Part shown: positions 27,888-35,155 of the stretch, one piece after another
Numbering within the stretch: position 1 is the first letter of the stretch
How the letters are laid out: each line of letters opens with the position of its first letter
Assembly: GCF_018260405.1 (NCBI RefSeq)
Contig: NZ_JAGLBG010000014.1
Coordinates: forward strand, 1-35,155
Reading direction: 5' to 3'
Length of the DNA: 35,155 bases
DNA from: Deinococcus sp.
Lineage (GTDB): Bacteria > Deinococcota > Deinococci > Deinococcales > Deinococcaceae
The notes under the pieces: generated by a model
What the model saw: the letters and a program-made list of their open reading frames with translations, nothing else
Told to the model about the DNA's origin: nothing
The model's database searches: none
Position numbers and translations under genes: made by a program

Positions 27888-30113
27888 TTACATCCCGAAC
27901 GTAAACTCCCCACCCTCCGCCGCGTCTAACACCACTGCCCCGCCATCCTTTAGCCTGCCGAACAACAATTCGTCGGCCAGCGGGCGCTTAAGCTGCTGCT
28001 CGATTACGCGGGCCAGCGGCCTGGCGCCCATCTGCGGGTCATAGCCCAGTTCGGCGAGGCGGGCGCGAGCGGCGGGCGTCAGGGTGAGGGTAACGTTTCG
28101 CTCACCCAGCTGAATCTCCAGTTCGCGCATGAATTTGTCCACCACATGCGCCATCACGTCACGCGAGAGCGGCGCGAAATGAATCACGGCGTCCAGGCGG
28201 TTGCGAAACTCCGGCGAAAAGGTGCGTTTCACTGCCTCGGCTTCCTCTCCGGCGCGTCCAGTGCGGCCAAAACCCAGTGCTGGGCGGCTGGCGCCCTCGG
28301 CTCCGGCGTTGGTGGTAAAAATCAGAATCAGGCCGCGCCCGTCTACCTTTTTGCCCGCGTGGTCGGTCAGGGTGCCGTGATCCATCAGCTGCAAGAAGAT
28401 GTTGTATACGTCCGGGTGCGCTTTTTCTATCTCATCGAGCAGCAGCACCGAATGCGGGTTTTTGGCAGCGGCGTCGGTCAGCAGCCCGCCCTGGTCAAAG
28501 CCCACGTAGCCGGGGGGCGCCCCAATCAGGCGGGCGACAGTGTGTGGCTCCTGGTACTCGGACATGTCAAAGCGGATGAGTTCCAGGCCGAGGCGCTCGG
28601 CCAGGGCGCGGGCCAGTTCAGTTTTGCCCACGCCCGTCGGCCCGGCGAACAAAAAAGCCCCCTGCGGCTTGCGCGGGTCTCGCAGGCCTGCGCGGGCCAG
28701 TTTCACGGCGCTGCTCACGGCTTCTATGGCCCTGTCTTGCCCGAACACCCGTGTGCCCAAATCGGCCTCCAGCGTGGCGAGAGATTTGATTTCCTCAGCC
28801 TTGACTGCGCCCACCGGCACGCGGGCCATTCTTGCTACCGTGCCTTCCACCTCGGAAACGCCGATTTCTCCGCCTTTGCCGGCGCTGCTGCGGGCGGCTC
28901 CGGCTTCGTCCAGCACGTCAATCGCCTTGTCGGGCAAAAAGCGGTCACGCAGGTAGCGGGCCGAGAGGGTCACCGCCGCTGTAATCGCCTCGGCAGTATA
29001 AGAAACGCCGTGATGAGCGGCATATTTCGGCGCGAGGCCCGTCAGAATCTGCGCGGCCTCCTGCTCGCTCGGTTCAGGCACATCCACCGTCTGAAAACGC
29101 CGCCACAGGGCGCGGTCTTTTTCCAGGTGGCGCAGTTCGGCGGGTGTGGTCGCGCCCAAGACTCTGAGTTTCCCCCGCGCCAGCGCAGGCTTAAGCAGGT
29201 TCGCCGCGTCCACGCTGCCGCCTTCAGTTGCGCCCGCGCCGACAATGGTGTGCAATTCGTCAATAAACAGCACCGAGTTTTTGCCGTCCAGCTCGGCTAG
29301 AACGGCCTTGAGTCTCTGCTCAAAATCGCCCCGGTAGCGCGTGCCTGCCAGTAGTGCGCCGAGGTCTAGCGCGTACACGGCGGCCCCTTTCAGGAAACCG
29401 GGGGCCTGCCCATCAGCAATGCGCTGGGCCAGAGCCTCTGCCAGCGCGGTTTTACCCACGCCAGGTTCGCCCACCAGCACAGGATTGTTCTTGCCGCGCC
29501 GCGCCAGAATGTGCACCATGCGCTCCAGTTCGGCGGCGCGGCCAATAACGGGGTCAAACTGGCCTGCCCTGGCCTGCTCGGTCAGATTCCCCGTGTAGGC
29601 TTCCAGTGGATTTAGCTCAGTCTCGGGTTCGGGCGAGGTAAGGTCGCCGTCCACACCCGCCACGCGTCGCTCCTTGCCGCGCCCGGCGACCTTCGCGGTG
29701 CCGTGCGACAAGTAGCCAAGTACGTCCAGCCGGGTCACGTTCTGCGCTTCCAGCGCGGCGCGGGCGGGGCTGTCGTCTTCCTCCAGCAATTCCGCCAGCA
29801 CCCGTGCGCCGTCGGCTGCCTGCTGCCCTTTCCCGCTGGCGTGCAGTTGCAACACCGCCCCCTGTATGACGCGGTGAACGCCCAGCGTAAAGTCGGGTTC
29901 GGGGTCGGGCCACACTTCCAGTCCAGTCAGCTCCTCTTGCAGCCGTTCGCGCAGCCTGTTCAGATCGGCCCCCAGCGCCAGCAGCGCCTCATGGGCCTCG
30001 GGGTCGTCCAGCAGGGCCAGCAGCAGGTGCTCCTGCGTCACGTATTCGTGTCCGGCGTCTCGGGCAAAGTCGGCGGCGCGCTGGATGGTGGCTTGCAGGT
30101 GGTCGGAAATCAT
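27888..30113 (-). CDS. clpA: ATP-dependent Clp protease ATP-binding subunit ClpA
   Basis: A 741-aa AAA+ unfoldase. An N-domain (about 1-140) starts ISDHLQATIQRAADFARDAG. The first AAA+ module has GEPGVGKTAL with Lys221 and VLFIDELHTIVGAG. The second has GPTGVGKTELARAL with Lys497 and a Walker B VLLLDEIEKAHPDV. The ClpP-docking tripeptide appears to be Leu613-Gly614-Phe615 (PALGFGRTG), at the place of IGL in E. coli ClpA. There is no ClpB-type coiled-coil middle domain. It unfolds substrates delivered by ClpS and feeds them to ClpP. The ATG directly follows the TAA of the upstream gene, completing a gap-free clpS - remnant - clpA set. Confidence 0.95.
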   Translation of the reverse strand: MISDHLQATIQRAADFARDAGHEYVTQEHLLLALLDDPEAHEALLALGADLNRLRERLQEELTGLEVWPDPEPDFTLGVHRVIQGAVLQLHASGKGQQAADGARVLAELLEEDDSPARAALEAQNVTRLDVLGYLSHGTAKVAGRGKERRVAGVDGDLTSPEPETELNPLEAYTGNLTEQARAGQFDPVIGRAAELERMVHILARRGKNNPVLVGEPGVGKTALAEALAQRIADGQAPGFLKGAAVYALDLGALLAGTRYRGDFEQRLKAVLAELDGKNSVLFIDELHTIVGAGATEGGSVDAANLLKPALARGKLRVLGATTPAELRHLEKDRALWRRFQTVDVPEPSEQEAAQILTGLAPKYAAHHGVSYTAEAITAAVTLSARYLRDRFLPDKAIDVLDEAGAARSSAGKGGEIGVSEVEGTVARMARVPVGAVKAEEIKSLATLEADLGTRVFGQDRAIEAVSSAVKLARAGLRDPRKPQGAFLFAGPTGVGKTELARALAERLGLELIRFDMSEYQEPHTVARLIGAPPGYVGFDQGGLLTDAAAKNPHSVLLLDEIEKAHPDVYNIFLQLMDHGTLTDHAGKKVDGRGLILIFTTNAGAEGASRPALGFGRTGRAGEEAEAVKRTFSPEFRNRLDAVIHFAPLSRDVMAHVVDKFMRELEIQLGERNVTLTLTPAARARLAELGYDPQMGARPLARVIEQQLKRPLADELLFGRLKDGGAVVLDAAEGGEFTFGM

Positions 30114-30500
30114 TTACAGTTCCTCGAAGTATTCCGCGTCTATGCGGCGAATCTGGTAGGTTTTGCGGGTCAACACGCCCACGCCGTAGTCAATCATCAG
30201 CCGGGCCAGGGTTTTGCCGCCTAGCAAGGTGATGTTGCCGATTTGTTCGGCGGTGGCTTTTGCGCCATCGCTGAAACTGGACGCCGTAAGTCTTGGCCCA
30301 GCAAGTCTTGGCCCAGCCCAGCCCAGCCGGTTGGCAGAGGTGAACTGCTTACCACTAGCAAGCAGTTCACTCAAATCTTCTTGTGTCAGCCCAAGAGTTT
30401 GTGCGACCCGCTGCGAAATCTCACGCATAGGCGCCGCCTGACCGTCCTGCACGGCTGCAAGCAGCGGGCGCATCAACGACTGATCATCGGGAACGGCCAT
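30114..30500 (-). pseudogene. Internally deleted Mrr-like protein (catalytic core missing), frame intact
   Basis: A 128-aa ORF that looks like the two ends of an Mrr-type restriction endonuclease joined together. Residues 1-62 match the Mrr N-terminal winged-helix domain (AVPDDQSLMRPLL, LREIS-like MREISQRVAQTLGLT, LLASGKQF, ANRLGWA). Residues 73-128 match the end of the Mrr catalytic domain (TASSFSDGAKATAEQIG, LLGGKTLARLMIDYGVGV, TYQIRRIDAEYF). Full-length Mrr proteins are about 300 aa, so roughly 170-190 residues with the PD-(D/E)xK active site are absent. The junction (residues 63-72, GPRLAGPRLT) carries a 15-bp tandem duplication. The frame is open and abuts clpS (TAG-ATG) and clpA (TAA-ATG). 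It may be a decaying gene or a retained DNA-binding/regulatory protein; nuclease activity is not expected. Confidence 0.75.
30288..30317 (-). repeat. 15-bp tandem duplication at the Mrr deletion junction
   Basis: AAGTCTTGGCCCAGC occurs twice in tandem (30288-30302 and 30303-30317, plus-strand reading), followed by CCAGCCCAGC. It encodes the GPRLAGPRL segment exactly where the two Mrr parts meet. Confidence 0.7.
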
Positions 30501-30821
30501 CTATTCCCCCTCTGGCTCGGCCACAGCCAGCAAAGGGTAGCCCTCCTGCCCCGCGTGCTGTGTCACCTGCGCCACCTTCGTCTCGGCCACGTCGCGGGTG
30601 TACACGCCCGCCACGCCCTGGCCCTTGTGATGCACCGCCAGCATAATCAACTGGGCTTCTTGCTCGGATTTGCGAAAGTAGCGCTCTAGTACCATCACCA
30701 CAAAATCCATCGGGGTGTAGTCGTCGTTCAGCAGCAGCACGCGCCACAGCCGGGGCCGCTTGCTTTCGGTGCGTTCCAGCGTTTGTGTCTGGCTGTCATC
30801 ACGGGAGCCGGGGCGGGTCAT
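30501..30821 (-). CDS. clpS: Clp protease adaptor ClpS
   Basis: A 106-aa ClpS with a flexible basic N-terminal tail (about 25 residues) and the folded core: WRVLLLNDDYTPMDFVVMVL (the N-degron pocket strand with Asn-Asp-Asp), HHKGQGVAGVYTRDVAETK, and the closing EGYPLLAVAEPE. It binds proteins with destabilising N-terminal residues and hands them to ClpA. The gene heads the operon, and a TATCCT box 6 nt before the ATG suggests a leaderless mRNA. Its stop TAG directly abuts the ATG of the Mrr remnant, so translation of all three genes is likely linked. Confidence 0.96.
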   Translation of the reverse strand: MTRPGSRDDSQTQTLERTESKRPRLWRVLLLNDDYTPMDFVVMVLERYFRKSEQEAQLIMLAVHHKGQGVAGVYTRDVAETKVAQVTQHAGQEGYPLLAVAEPEGE

Positions 30822-30827
30822 GGCGAC

Positions 30828-30833
30828 AGGATA
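30828..30833 (-). promoter_or_regulatory. -10 box of the clpS operon
   Basis: TATCCT on the minus strand is 6 nt upstream of the clpS ATG, consistent with a leaderless transcript. No -35 box is evident. Confidence 0.5.
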
Positions 30834-30866
30834 AGCCCCGGCCCGGCCTGGAAACCGTGGCGCATG

Positions 30867-33017
30867 TTAGCCCACGGCCCGTTCCAGTCGGCGCTGGCGG
30901 AAGGTATTGGCCTCTATCAGAAACAGGCCCAGCGTATTGATCGCGTAGCAGGTGATCAGGAGCAGCGCCAGGACGTTTCGCACGGCGGGCTGCTGCGGCT
31001 GCGGCAAAAAGTCGAAGCGCAGCAGGTGGGTCAGTGGGGCCAGCAGGCTCACGGTGGCTGCCCAGGTCAGCAGCAGTACGCCGCCCCACGGGTTGCCCAG
31101 CAGCGCCGAGCCGGGAAACAAAAAGGCCAGCAGCCGGTAAAGTGCCGGGCGACCCAGGCGGCGGCTTCCGGCGGCGCGGGGCACCAGCAGCAAAAAGGCC
31201 AGGGCCGCCAGCAGCGTGATGGTCCCCAGTACGGCCCAGCCCATCCGCACCGACCCGGCGGGGTTGGACTGTTGGGGGTCACGCCGCAGAAACCCCAGTG
31301 GGTCGCTCAGGTCGCGGCGCAGGGTCACGCTCAGGTCGCCGCTGACCATGCGGGCCAGGTTGCGGCGGTTGGGATAACACAGCCTCGGCTCGCCCCAGCG
31401 GTACTGTTGCTGAAACAGGGTGTCCGGCGTGCGCTGGTCCAGGCCCAGGTTATAGGACGCGGCGCTGCTGTCCGGTTCCAGCGTCAGTGCCTGGCGGTAC
31501 AGTTCCAGCGCCTGTGGCTGGTCTTCACGGTTTTGCGAGACGACACCCAGGTTATTTAGGGCGCAGGCGTCCGGCCCAGCTGCCGTATACGAGTCGCGTG
31601 CGGTCGTGTCGTCGCCGCCAAGTTGCGCCGCCAGCCCGTTCAGAATGGCCGTGTCAGGGCCGGGGCGCAGATTAAGGTCGTCGATGTGGGCACTGTACCA
31701 CCCGCCGCCGTAGGTGCCCATATTCAGGGCCGGAGCCTGTAGGCCGCGTCCTGTCTGGTTGGCCCATTGCCACCCGACCAGCGCCGTGAGCAGCGCCGCC
31801 CCCAGAATAACGAGTGTCAGGCGTTCGGGCAAAGAGGCGTAACTGAGGACACCGAGGCGGGCACGGGTGAGAGGCCGTTTGAGCACCGATGCCCAGCGCC
31901 CACCGTAGGGCCGGGTGTCCTCGCCCTGGGCTTTCCAGGCGCGGGCGGCCAGCGTCAGGTACGCCGCCAGCAGGCCCAGCAGCAGCGCCAGGGTAGCAAG
32001 TCTCGCGGCGTCGCGCACCGTCTGCGTATCGTCGGGCCCCAGGTTATACAGGCTGCCTGCCCGCAGTGAAGCGCCGAACTGCCGCCAGCCCTCTGCCTCA
32101 CCGCTGCGGCCCTGGGCGTCCAGCAGCGCGGCGTAGCGCCGGTACAGGTCACTGTGGCCCTCAAACCGTGGGTAAAGGCCGCGCAGAAAGTTCATCCAGG
32201 CGTCGGCGCGTGCCAGATGGCCCTGCTGTATCAGGGTGGCGGCGTACCCTACCGGATCACCGTAAGCCCGCAGCGCGGCGCGGCTCACCGGGATTTCCGG
32301 GTCGATGCCACGTGCCGCCGCGTCGCGGGTGGCGCGCTCCAGGGCCAGGTTCGCCGCCGCAGGATAACCGGCGCGGTCAAGCCGGGCGGCCAGCTGCGTC
32401 CAGGCCGTAAAGGGCAGCCGACTGCCCAGCGTGTGCCGCACCGCGCTCAGCGCCCTGGCGTGGTCACCTGCCTTGTTCAGCTGCTCGGCCTCGCGCAGCG
32501 CCACAAAAGGATTGTCCGGGAAATCCCGCGCCGCCTGCGACAGCTGAGGCGCTGGAACAGAATCGGCGACCCCTGCCAGCCATCCGGTGATCTGGGAATC
32601 GGGGGGCATCACGGCGCGTTCGACCACCGGCAGACTGAGGTTATTTTGCGGGGCGGCCAGCGTAAAGCGCTCGGTGTAGCCGTGTCCCTGGGTACTGACC
32701 GCCACCACGCCGCTTACGCTGTCGAGCGAGGTGCTCTGCCCCGGCAGGTCGGCGCGGCCCAGCAGGTTTCCGGCGGGTCCGAAAGCATAGACCACTGGCC
32801 CGACCCCCAGATAGGTCGTAGTGCCCACCGCGAGGGGTTCGGTCAGTGGCCCCATGCTGGCCGGGAATTCGCGTTGCCACACGGCGGCGTTCCCACTCTC
32901 CCACTGCAAGGTGCGCCCACTCAGGTTGAGGTCGGCGCGGGCCGTGCCCAGACCGAGTAGCCCCAGGATCAGGGAGGAGCGCAGCCACGCTTGCACGGTT
33001 GCACTGGTTCTGTTCAC
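30867..33017 (-). CDS. Large TPR-containing membrane protein, function unknown
   Basis: A 716-aa protein. A signal peptide (about 1-28, LRSSLILGLLGLGTARA) precedes a beta-propeller-like segment (about 40-130; VVYAFGPAGNLLGRA, VSGVVAVSTQGHG) reminiscent of PQQ-like repeats. Helical TPR-like repeats cover about 150-325. A membrane helix lies near 335-360 and another near 395-415. A clear TPR is found around 486-525 (NNLGVVSQNREDQPQALELY, then TLEPDSSAASYNLGL). Three more membrane helices follow, the last at about 686-709. It is probably an envelope scaffold; no enzymatic motif is seen. The GTG start overlaps the plsY stop (GTGA), so it is cotranslated with plsY, but a link to lipid synthesis is only suggested by this. 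Confidence 0.8.
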   Translation of the reverse strand: MNRTSATVQAWLRSSLILGLLGLGTARADLNLSGRTLQWESGNAAVWQREFPASMGPLTEPLAVGTTTYLGVGPVVYAFGPAGNLLGRADLPGQSTSLDSVSGVVAVSTQGHGYTERFTLAAPQNNLSLPVVERAVMPPDSQITGWLAGVADSVPAPQLSQAARDFPDNPFVALREAEQLNKAGDHARALSAVRHTLGSRLPFTAWTQLAARLDRAGYPAAANLALERATRDAAARGIDPEIPVSRAALRAYGDPVGYAATLIQQGHLARADAWMNFLRGLYPRFEGHSDLYRRYAALLDAQGRSGEAEGWRQFGASLRAGSLYNLGPDDTQTVRDAARLATLALLLGLLAAYLTLAARAWKAQGEDTRPYGGRWASVLKRPLTRARLGVLSYASLPERLTLVILGAALLTALVGWQWANQTGRGLQAPALNMGTYGGGWYSAHIDDLNLRPGPDTAILNGLAAQLGGDDTTARDSYTAAGPDACALNNLGVVSQNREDQPQALELYRQALTLEPDSSAASYNLGLDQRTPDTLFQQQYRWGEPRLCYPNRRNLARMVSGDLSVTLRRDLSDPLGFLRRDPQQSNPAGSVRMGWAVLGTITLLAALAFLLLVPRAAGSRRLGRPALYRLLAFLFPGSALLGNPWGGVLLLTWAATVSLLAPLTHLLRFDFLPQPQQPAVRNVLALLLITCYAINTLGLFLIEANTFRQRRLERAVG

Positions 33018-33592
33018 GGTTGCGCTTGTCCTGCGCGGCCCTGAGCCAGCATGTGAACTCCCCGGATGCCCATCATCAGCCCGCCGCCCAGCACCTCGTA
33101 CATCCCGCCGTAATGCCGCGCCAGCAGCAGGCCGACAGGAATGGTCAGGGCGCTGGCAAACGGCACGGCATTGAGGCCCAGACGCTTTTGCAGCGTGGCC
33201 TTGTACAGTGGAATAACGGCCAGTCCAAAGGCCAGCATGCCCAGACCAGTCGCGGGGGCCGCTACGAATAAGGCCCCGAGCAGTGTGGCGATGCCGCCCC
33301 CGCCACGAAACCCGAAAAAGACCGGATAACAGTGCCCCAGCACCACCATGATAGTCGCCAGCCAGGTGAGCTCCTGAGCCAGCAAGTCGGTCAGACCGAC
33401 GGCCAGTGCGCCGCGCAGGGCGTCTGCGAGCGTCACCAGAATGGCCGCCGTGCGCCCGTATTGCCTGAAGGTGCCGCTGCCGCCCGGCAGGTCGCGGCTG
33501 CGAATGTCGTCGCCGCGCAGGTGCGAGTAGATGACTCCTGTCACCATAGACCCCAGCAGATAGGATAAGGCGGCCACGACGAAGAACATCAC
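33014..33592 (-). CDS. Divergent PlsY-like acyl-phosphate glycerol-3-phosphate acyltransferase
   Basis: A 192-aa multi-helix membrane protein of the PlsY family, recognised by its N-terminal helix with the GS.VTGVIYSHLRG region, LVTLADALRGALAV, GHCYPVFFGFRGGGGIAT, and the hydrophobic helix pattern. Canonical PlsY acylates glycerol 3-phosphate from acyl-phosphate. Two conserved motifs are altered. Motif 1 (GSGNIGATN.FR in typical members) is shortened to GGSGTFR (37-43). The Lys of the FxGGKGxAT motif is replaced by Gly99. Activity or substrate may differ, and a second, canonical plsY elsewhere is likely. GTG at 33592 lies 7 nt from a TAGACT box; the next codon is an ATG that could also be used. 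Confidence 0.82.
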   Translation of the reverse strand: MMFFVVAALSYLLGSMVTGVIYSHLRGDDIRSRDLPGGSGTFRQYGRTAAILVTLADALRGALAVGLTDLLAQELTWLATIMVVLGHCYPVFFGFRGGGGIATLLGALFVAAPATGLGMLAFGLAVIPLYKATLQKRLGLNAVPFASALTIPVGLLLARHYGGMYEVLGGGLMMGIRGVHMLAQGRAGQAQP

Positions 33593-33599
33593 AGCTGGC

Positions 33600-33704
33600 A
33601 GTCTAGAGCAGATTTGGGAAAGTGGCCTTCTCGCAGGACTCGCTACGCGTAGAAGCTACATGGGTGTCGGCACTGCTTTTGGCGACTGGCCCGCGCATTA
33701 GACT
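33600..33704. promoter_or_regulatory. Divergent leaderless promoters plsY / thiF-like, with a palindrome between
   Basis: The 119-bp gap has TAGACT facing left (33600-33605, 7 nt before the plsY-like GTG) and TAGACT facing right (33699-33704, 7 nt before the GTG at 33712). Both genes thus share the same box, the same spacing and a GTG start. Between them is a perfect 10-bp palindrome CTACGCGTAG (33643-33652), a possible operator. Confidence 0.45.
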
Positions 33705-33711
33705 GCGGCTT

Positions 33712-34464
33712 GTGAAGTCCACCGTCCCCGCAAGGCCCACCCTGTCACGCAGCGAACTGCGGCGGTATTCGCGCCCGTTGCTCGTTCCCGAATGGCATGA
33801 GGCTGCGGCGCAAGAACGCCTGAAAGCCAGCCGGGTGCTGATCGTGGGTGCGGGTGGGCTGGGCGGCCCGGTGATTTTGCAACTGGCCGGAGCCGGAGCC
33901 GGGCACCTGAGCATTGCCGACGGCGACACGGTCAGCCTGAGTAATCTGCACCGCCAGACCCTGTTTACCGTGGCCGATGTGGGGCGCTTAAAAAGTGCTG
34001 TGGCCTGCGCCCGTGCTCAGCAGCTCAATCCTCATGTGTCTCTCACGGCCCTGCCTGCCCTAACCCGCGCCGGGGCACAGGAACTGGTGGCTGGATACGA
34101 CTTGGTTATCGATGCTACCGACAATTTCGAGACGCGCTACGCCATCGCGGACGCCTGCACTGCGGCGGGCCGGACGTGGGTATGGGGGGCGGCCAGTGGA
34201 ACCTCGGGGCTGGTCAGCGTGTTCGACGCCCGCTTTGGCCTGCGCGACGTTTTTCCGGTGGCCGACGATACCGGTTCCTGCGCCGAGGCCGGGGTTATCG
34301 GCCCAGTGCCCAATATCGTGGGGGGCATGATGGCACTTGAGGCCCTGAAGGTACTCGGTGGTGTGGGTCAGCCCCTCTACGGGCGACTGTGGACCTTCGA
34401 GGCGCTCTCGGGGCGTAGCAGGATAATAAGTCTTAATGTCGCGTCCATGAAACCCGCGACGTAA
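33712..34464 (+). CDS. MoeB/ThiF-type E1-like adenylyltransferase, zinc cysteines lost
   Basis: A 250-aa E1-like enzyme, the usual MoeB/ThiF length. Visible are LSRSELRRYSRPLLVPEW, the nucleotide-binding VLIVGAGGLGGPV (GAGGLGG at 46-52), LSNLHRQTLFT (Arg of the ATP site), DATDNFETRYAIADAC, and the catalytic-type Cys190 in GSCAEAGVIGPV. Such enzymes adenylate the C-terminal Gly of a ubiquitin-like sulfur carrier (MoaD, ThiS and similar). The two CxxC pairs that bind structural zinc in MoeB/ThiF are missing: the first is replaced by FGLRDVF, and the C-terminus has no Cys. No moa or thi gene is nearby. I chose GTG 33712, because an in-frame ATG upstream adds residues unlike the family and TAGACT lies 7 nt before the GTG. 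Confidence 0.88.
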   Translation: MKSTVPARPTLSRSELRRYSRPLLVPEWHEAAAQERLKASRVLIVGAGGLGGPVILQLAGAGAGHLSIADGDTVSLSNLHRQTLFTVADVGRLKSAVACARAQQLNPHVSLTALPALTRAGAQELVAGYDLVIDATDNFETRYAIADACTAAGRTWVWGAASGTSGLVSVFDARFGLRDVFPVADDTGSCAEAGVIGPVPNIVGGMMALEALKVLGGVGQPLYGRLWTFEALSGRSRIISLNVASMKPAT

Positions 34465-34523
34465 AGTAGCCCGGTTCAAACGTGTGTTAAGCTTCATTTA
34501 AGCTGACCGTCTGCATATTTATC

Positions 34524-34577
34524 ATGAGAGTTGACGTTCTGCTTGAAATCCTTTTCTGGAGGAGCACCAATGGCTAG
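34524..34577 (+). CDS. Possible 17-codon micro-ORF overlapping the HU gene start
   Basis: ATG 34524 opens MRVDVLLEILFWRSTNG, ending in TAG at 34575-34577, 8 nt into the HU gene. The HU ribosome-binding site GGAGGAG (34558-34564) lies inside it. A CATATTTAT stretch just upstream could be a -10 region, but the spacing to this ATG (about 4 nt) is short. This is weaker than the two similar cases near 7265 and 7799. Confidence 0.2.
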   Translation: MRVDVLLEILFWRSTNG

Positions 34578-34914
34578 AGCCACCAAAACTGCTGAAAATA
34601 AAGTGAAGACTACCGCTACTCGTGCCAGTAAGCGGGCCAACAAGATTGCCAAGACTCAGATCATCCAGATGGTCGCCGAGCGCACCAGTCTCAACAAGGA
34701 ACAAGCCGCAGAAGCCGTGGCCTGCGTGCTCGAAAACATCATCAGTGCGCTTCAGTCGGGCAAAAGTGTCGGCCTTCCGGGCCTGGGCATCCTCAGTGTG
34801 ACCCAGACGGCGGCCCGTCAGGGAGTGCGCCCCGGCACCAGCGAGCGCATTGCCATTCCAGCAGGCAAAAAAATCCGCTTCAAGCTGGCGACGACCCTTA
34901 AAGGCCATCTGTAA
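34570..34914 (+). CDS. hup: DNA-binding protein HU
   Basis: A 114-aa HU-family nucleoid protein. The first 27 or so residues are a Lys/Thr/Ala-rich tail (MARATKTAENKVKTTATRAS), the extension typical of Deinococcus HU. The core follows: AKTQIIQMVAERTSLNKEQA, SGKSVGLPGLGILSV, and the DNA-binding arm GVRPGTSERIAIPAGKK. It bends and compacts DNA as a homodimer, and the basic tail adds DNA contacts. ATG 34570 is set by GGAGGAG 5 nt upstream; the longer in-frame start (34531) would translate the ribosome-binding site. The two TTAAGCT words at 34487 and 34497 are part of its upstream region. Downstream is a short imperfect hairpin (34925-34945). Confidence 0.96.
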   Translation: MARATKTAENKVKTTATRASKRANKIAKTQIIQMVAERTSLNKEQAAEAVACVLENIISALQSGKSVGLPGLGILSVTQTAARQGVRPGTSERIAIPAGKKIRFKLATTLKGHL

Positions 34915-35155
34915 AAGAAAGGTGTCAGACGGCCACCCCGCCTGAGCAGAGGCCTAAGAGACTTGCCAGTCGGCTTTCGGGTACTGCCTGAGAAAATCGG
35001 CAGGGTCTAGCCTCATCTTTCTTGGCTGAGAGGTCCCTGTGAGAAAAAATATGATTCGATTGTGCTGTGCATGAGGCCATGAGAGGCTGTCTGAGGCCCT
35101 AACCATGGGAAATGTTTTAGGCTTTAACGGTGGAACGCGCAGCTTACCCTAGCGA
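34915..35155. other. Non-coding end of the window
   Basis: No gene is supported in these 241 bp. A hairpin TCAGACGG (34925-34932)/CCGCCTGA (34938-34945), with one mismatch and no T-run, follows the HU stop. TATGAT at 35050-35055 is a good -10 match without a clear -35, so a promoter reading out of the window to the right is possible. Confidence 0.4.

Noticed and set aside
33602..33610. TAGAGCA near plsY as a MITE end
   Set aside because: A single 7-bp word without a partner end or further similarity.

Overview
The window reads as a chromosomal segment of a Deinococcus species (Deinococcota). The DNA is GC-rich. The HU protein has the lysine-rich N-terminal tail seen in Deinococcus HU, FtsZ has the sequence style of this genus, and the aspartate aminotransferase resembles the Thermus/Deinococcus type. 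Many genes carry a TANNNT -10 box only 6-8 nt upstream of the start codon, the signature of leaderless mRNAs reported as abundant in Deinococcus. The species call is inference; no database was searched.

Layout. (1) 1-6523, plus strand: the 3' end of a MoxR-type AAA+ gene, overlapped by a fused DUF58/transglutaminase membrane protein, then a zinc M16C metallopeptidase. (2) 6732-10000: rlmH (minus), then a small membrane protein, a 72-aa DUF104-like protein, rsmI and pfkA (plus). Two of these genes are preceded by tiny, apparently leaderless ORFs whose stop codons overlap the next start codon. (3) 10378-19028, plus strand: aspC, then the division and cell-wall cluster murG-murC-murB-ftsQ-ftsA-ftsZ, largely joined by ATGA-type overlaps and closed by a clear intrinsic terminator. 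(4) 19069-23500: a minus-strand endonuclease/exonuclease/phosphatase-fold membrane protein, a secreted barrel-like protein, and a dsRBD/HAD/UPF0102 operon, with two kinds of MITE-like element and an older degenerate repeat between them. (5) 23604-27826, plus strand: metK with a structured leader, an M29 aminopeptidase, and an orphan ParA ATPase paired with an unknown protein. (6) 27888-33592, minus strand: plsY (divergent), a large TPR membrane protein, then clpS - an internally deleted Mrr-like gene - clpA, with no bases between the last three genes. (7) 33712-35155, plus strand: a MoeB/ThiF-like E1 protein that has lost its zinc cysteines, and the HU gene.

How the genes work together. murG/murC/murB make and complete peptidoglycan precursors, while ftsQ/ftsA/ftsZ build the divisome. 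ClpS and ClpA form the adaptor and unfoldase of an N-degron protease; clpP is not in the window. rlmH and rsmI modify rRNA. The most unusual items are the catalytically gutted Mrr remnant kept in frame between clpS and clpA, the pair of MITE copies that differ by an exact inversion of a 9-nt hairpin loop, the older repeat interrupted by a MITE, and the leaderless micro-ORFs coupled to downstream genes.
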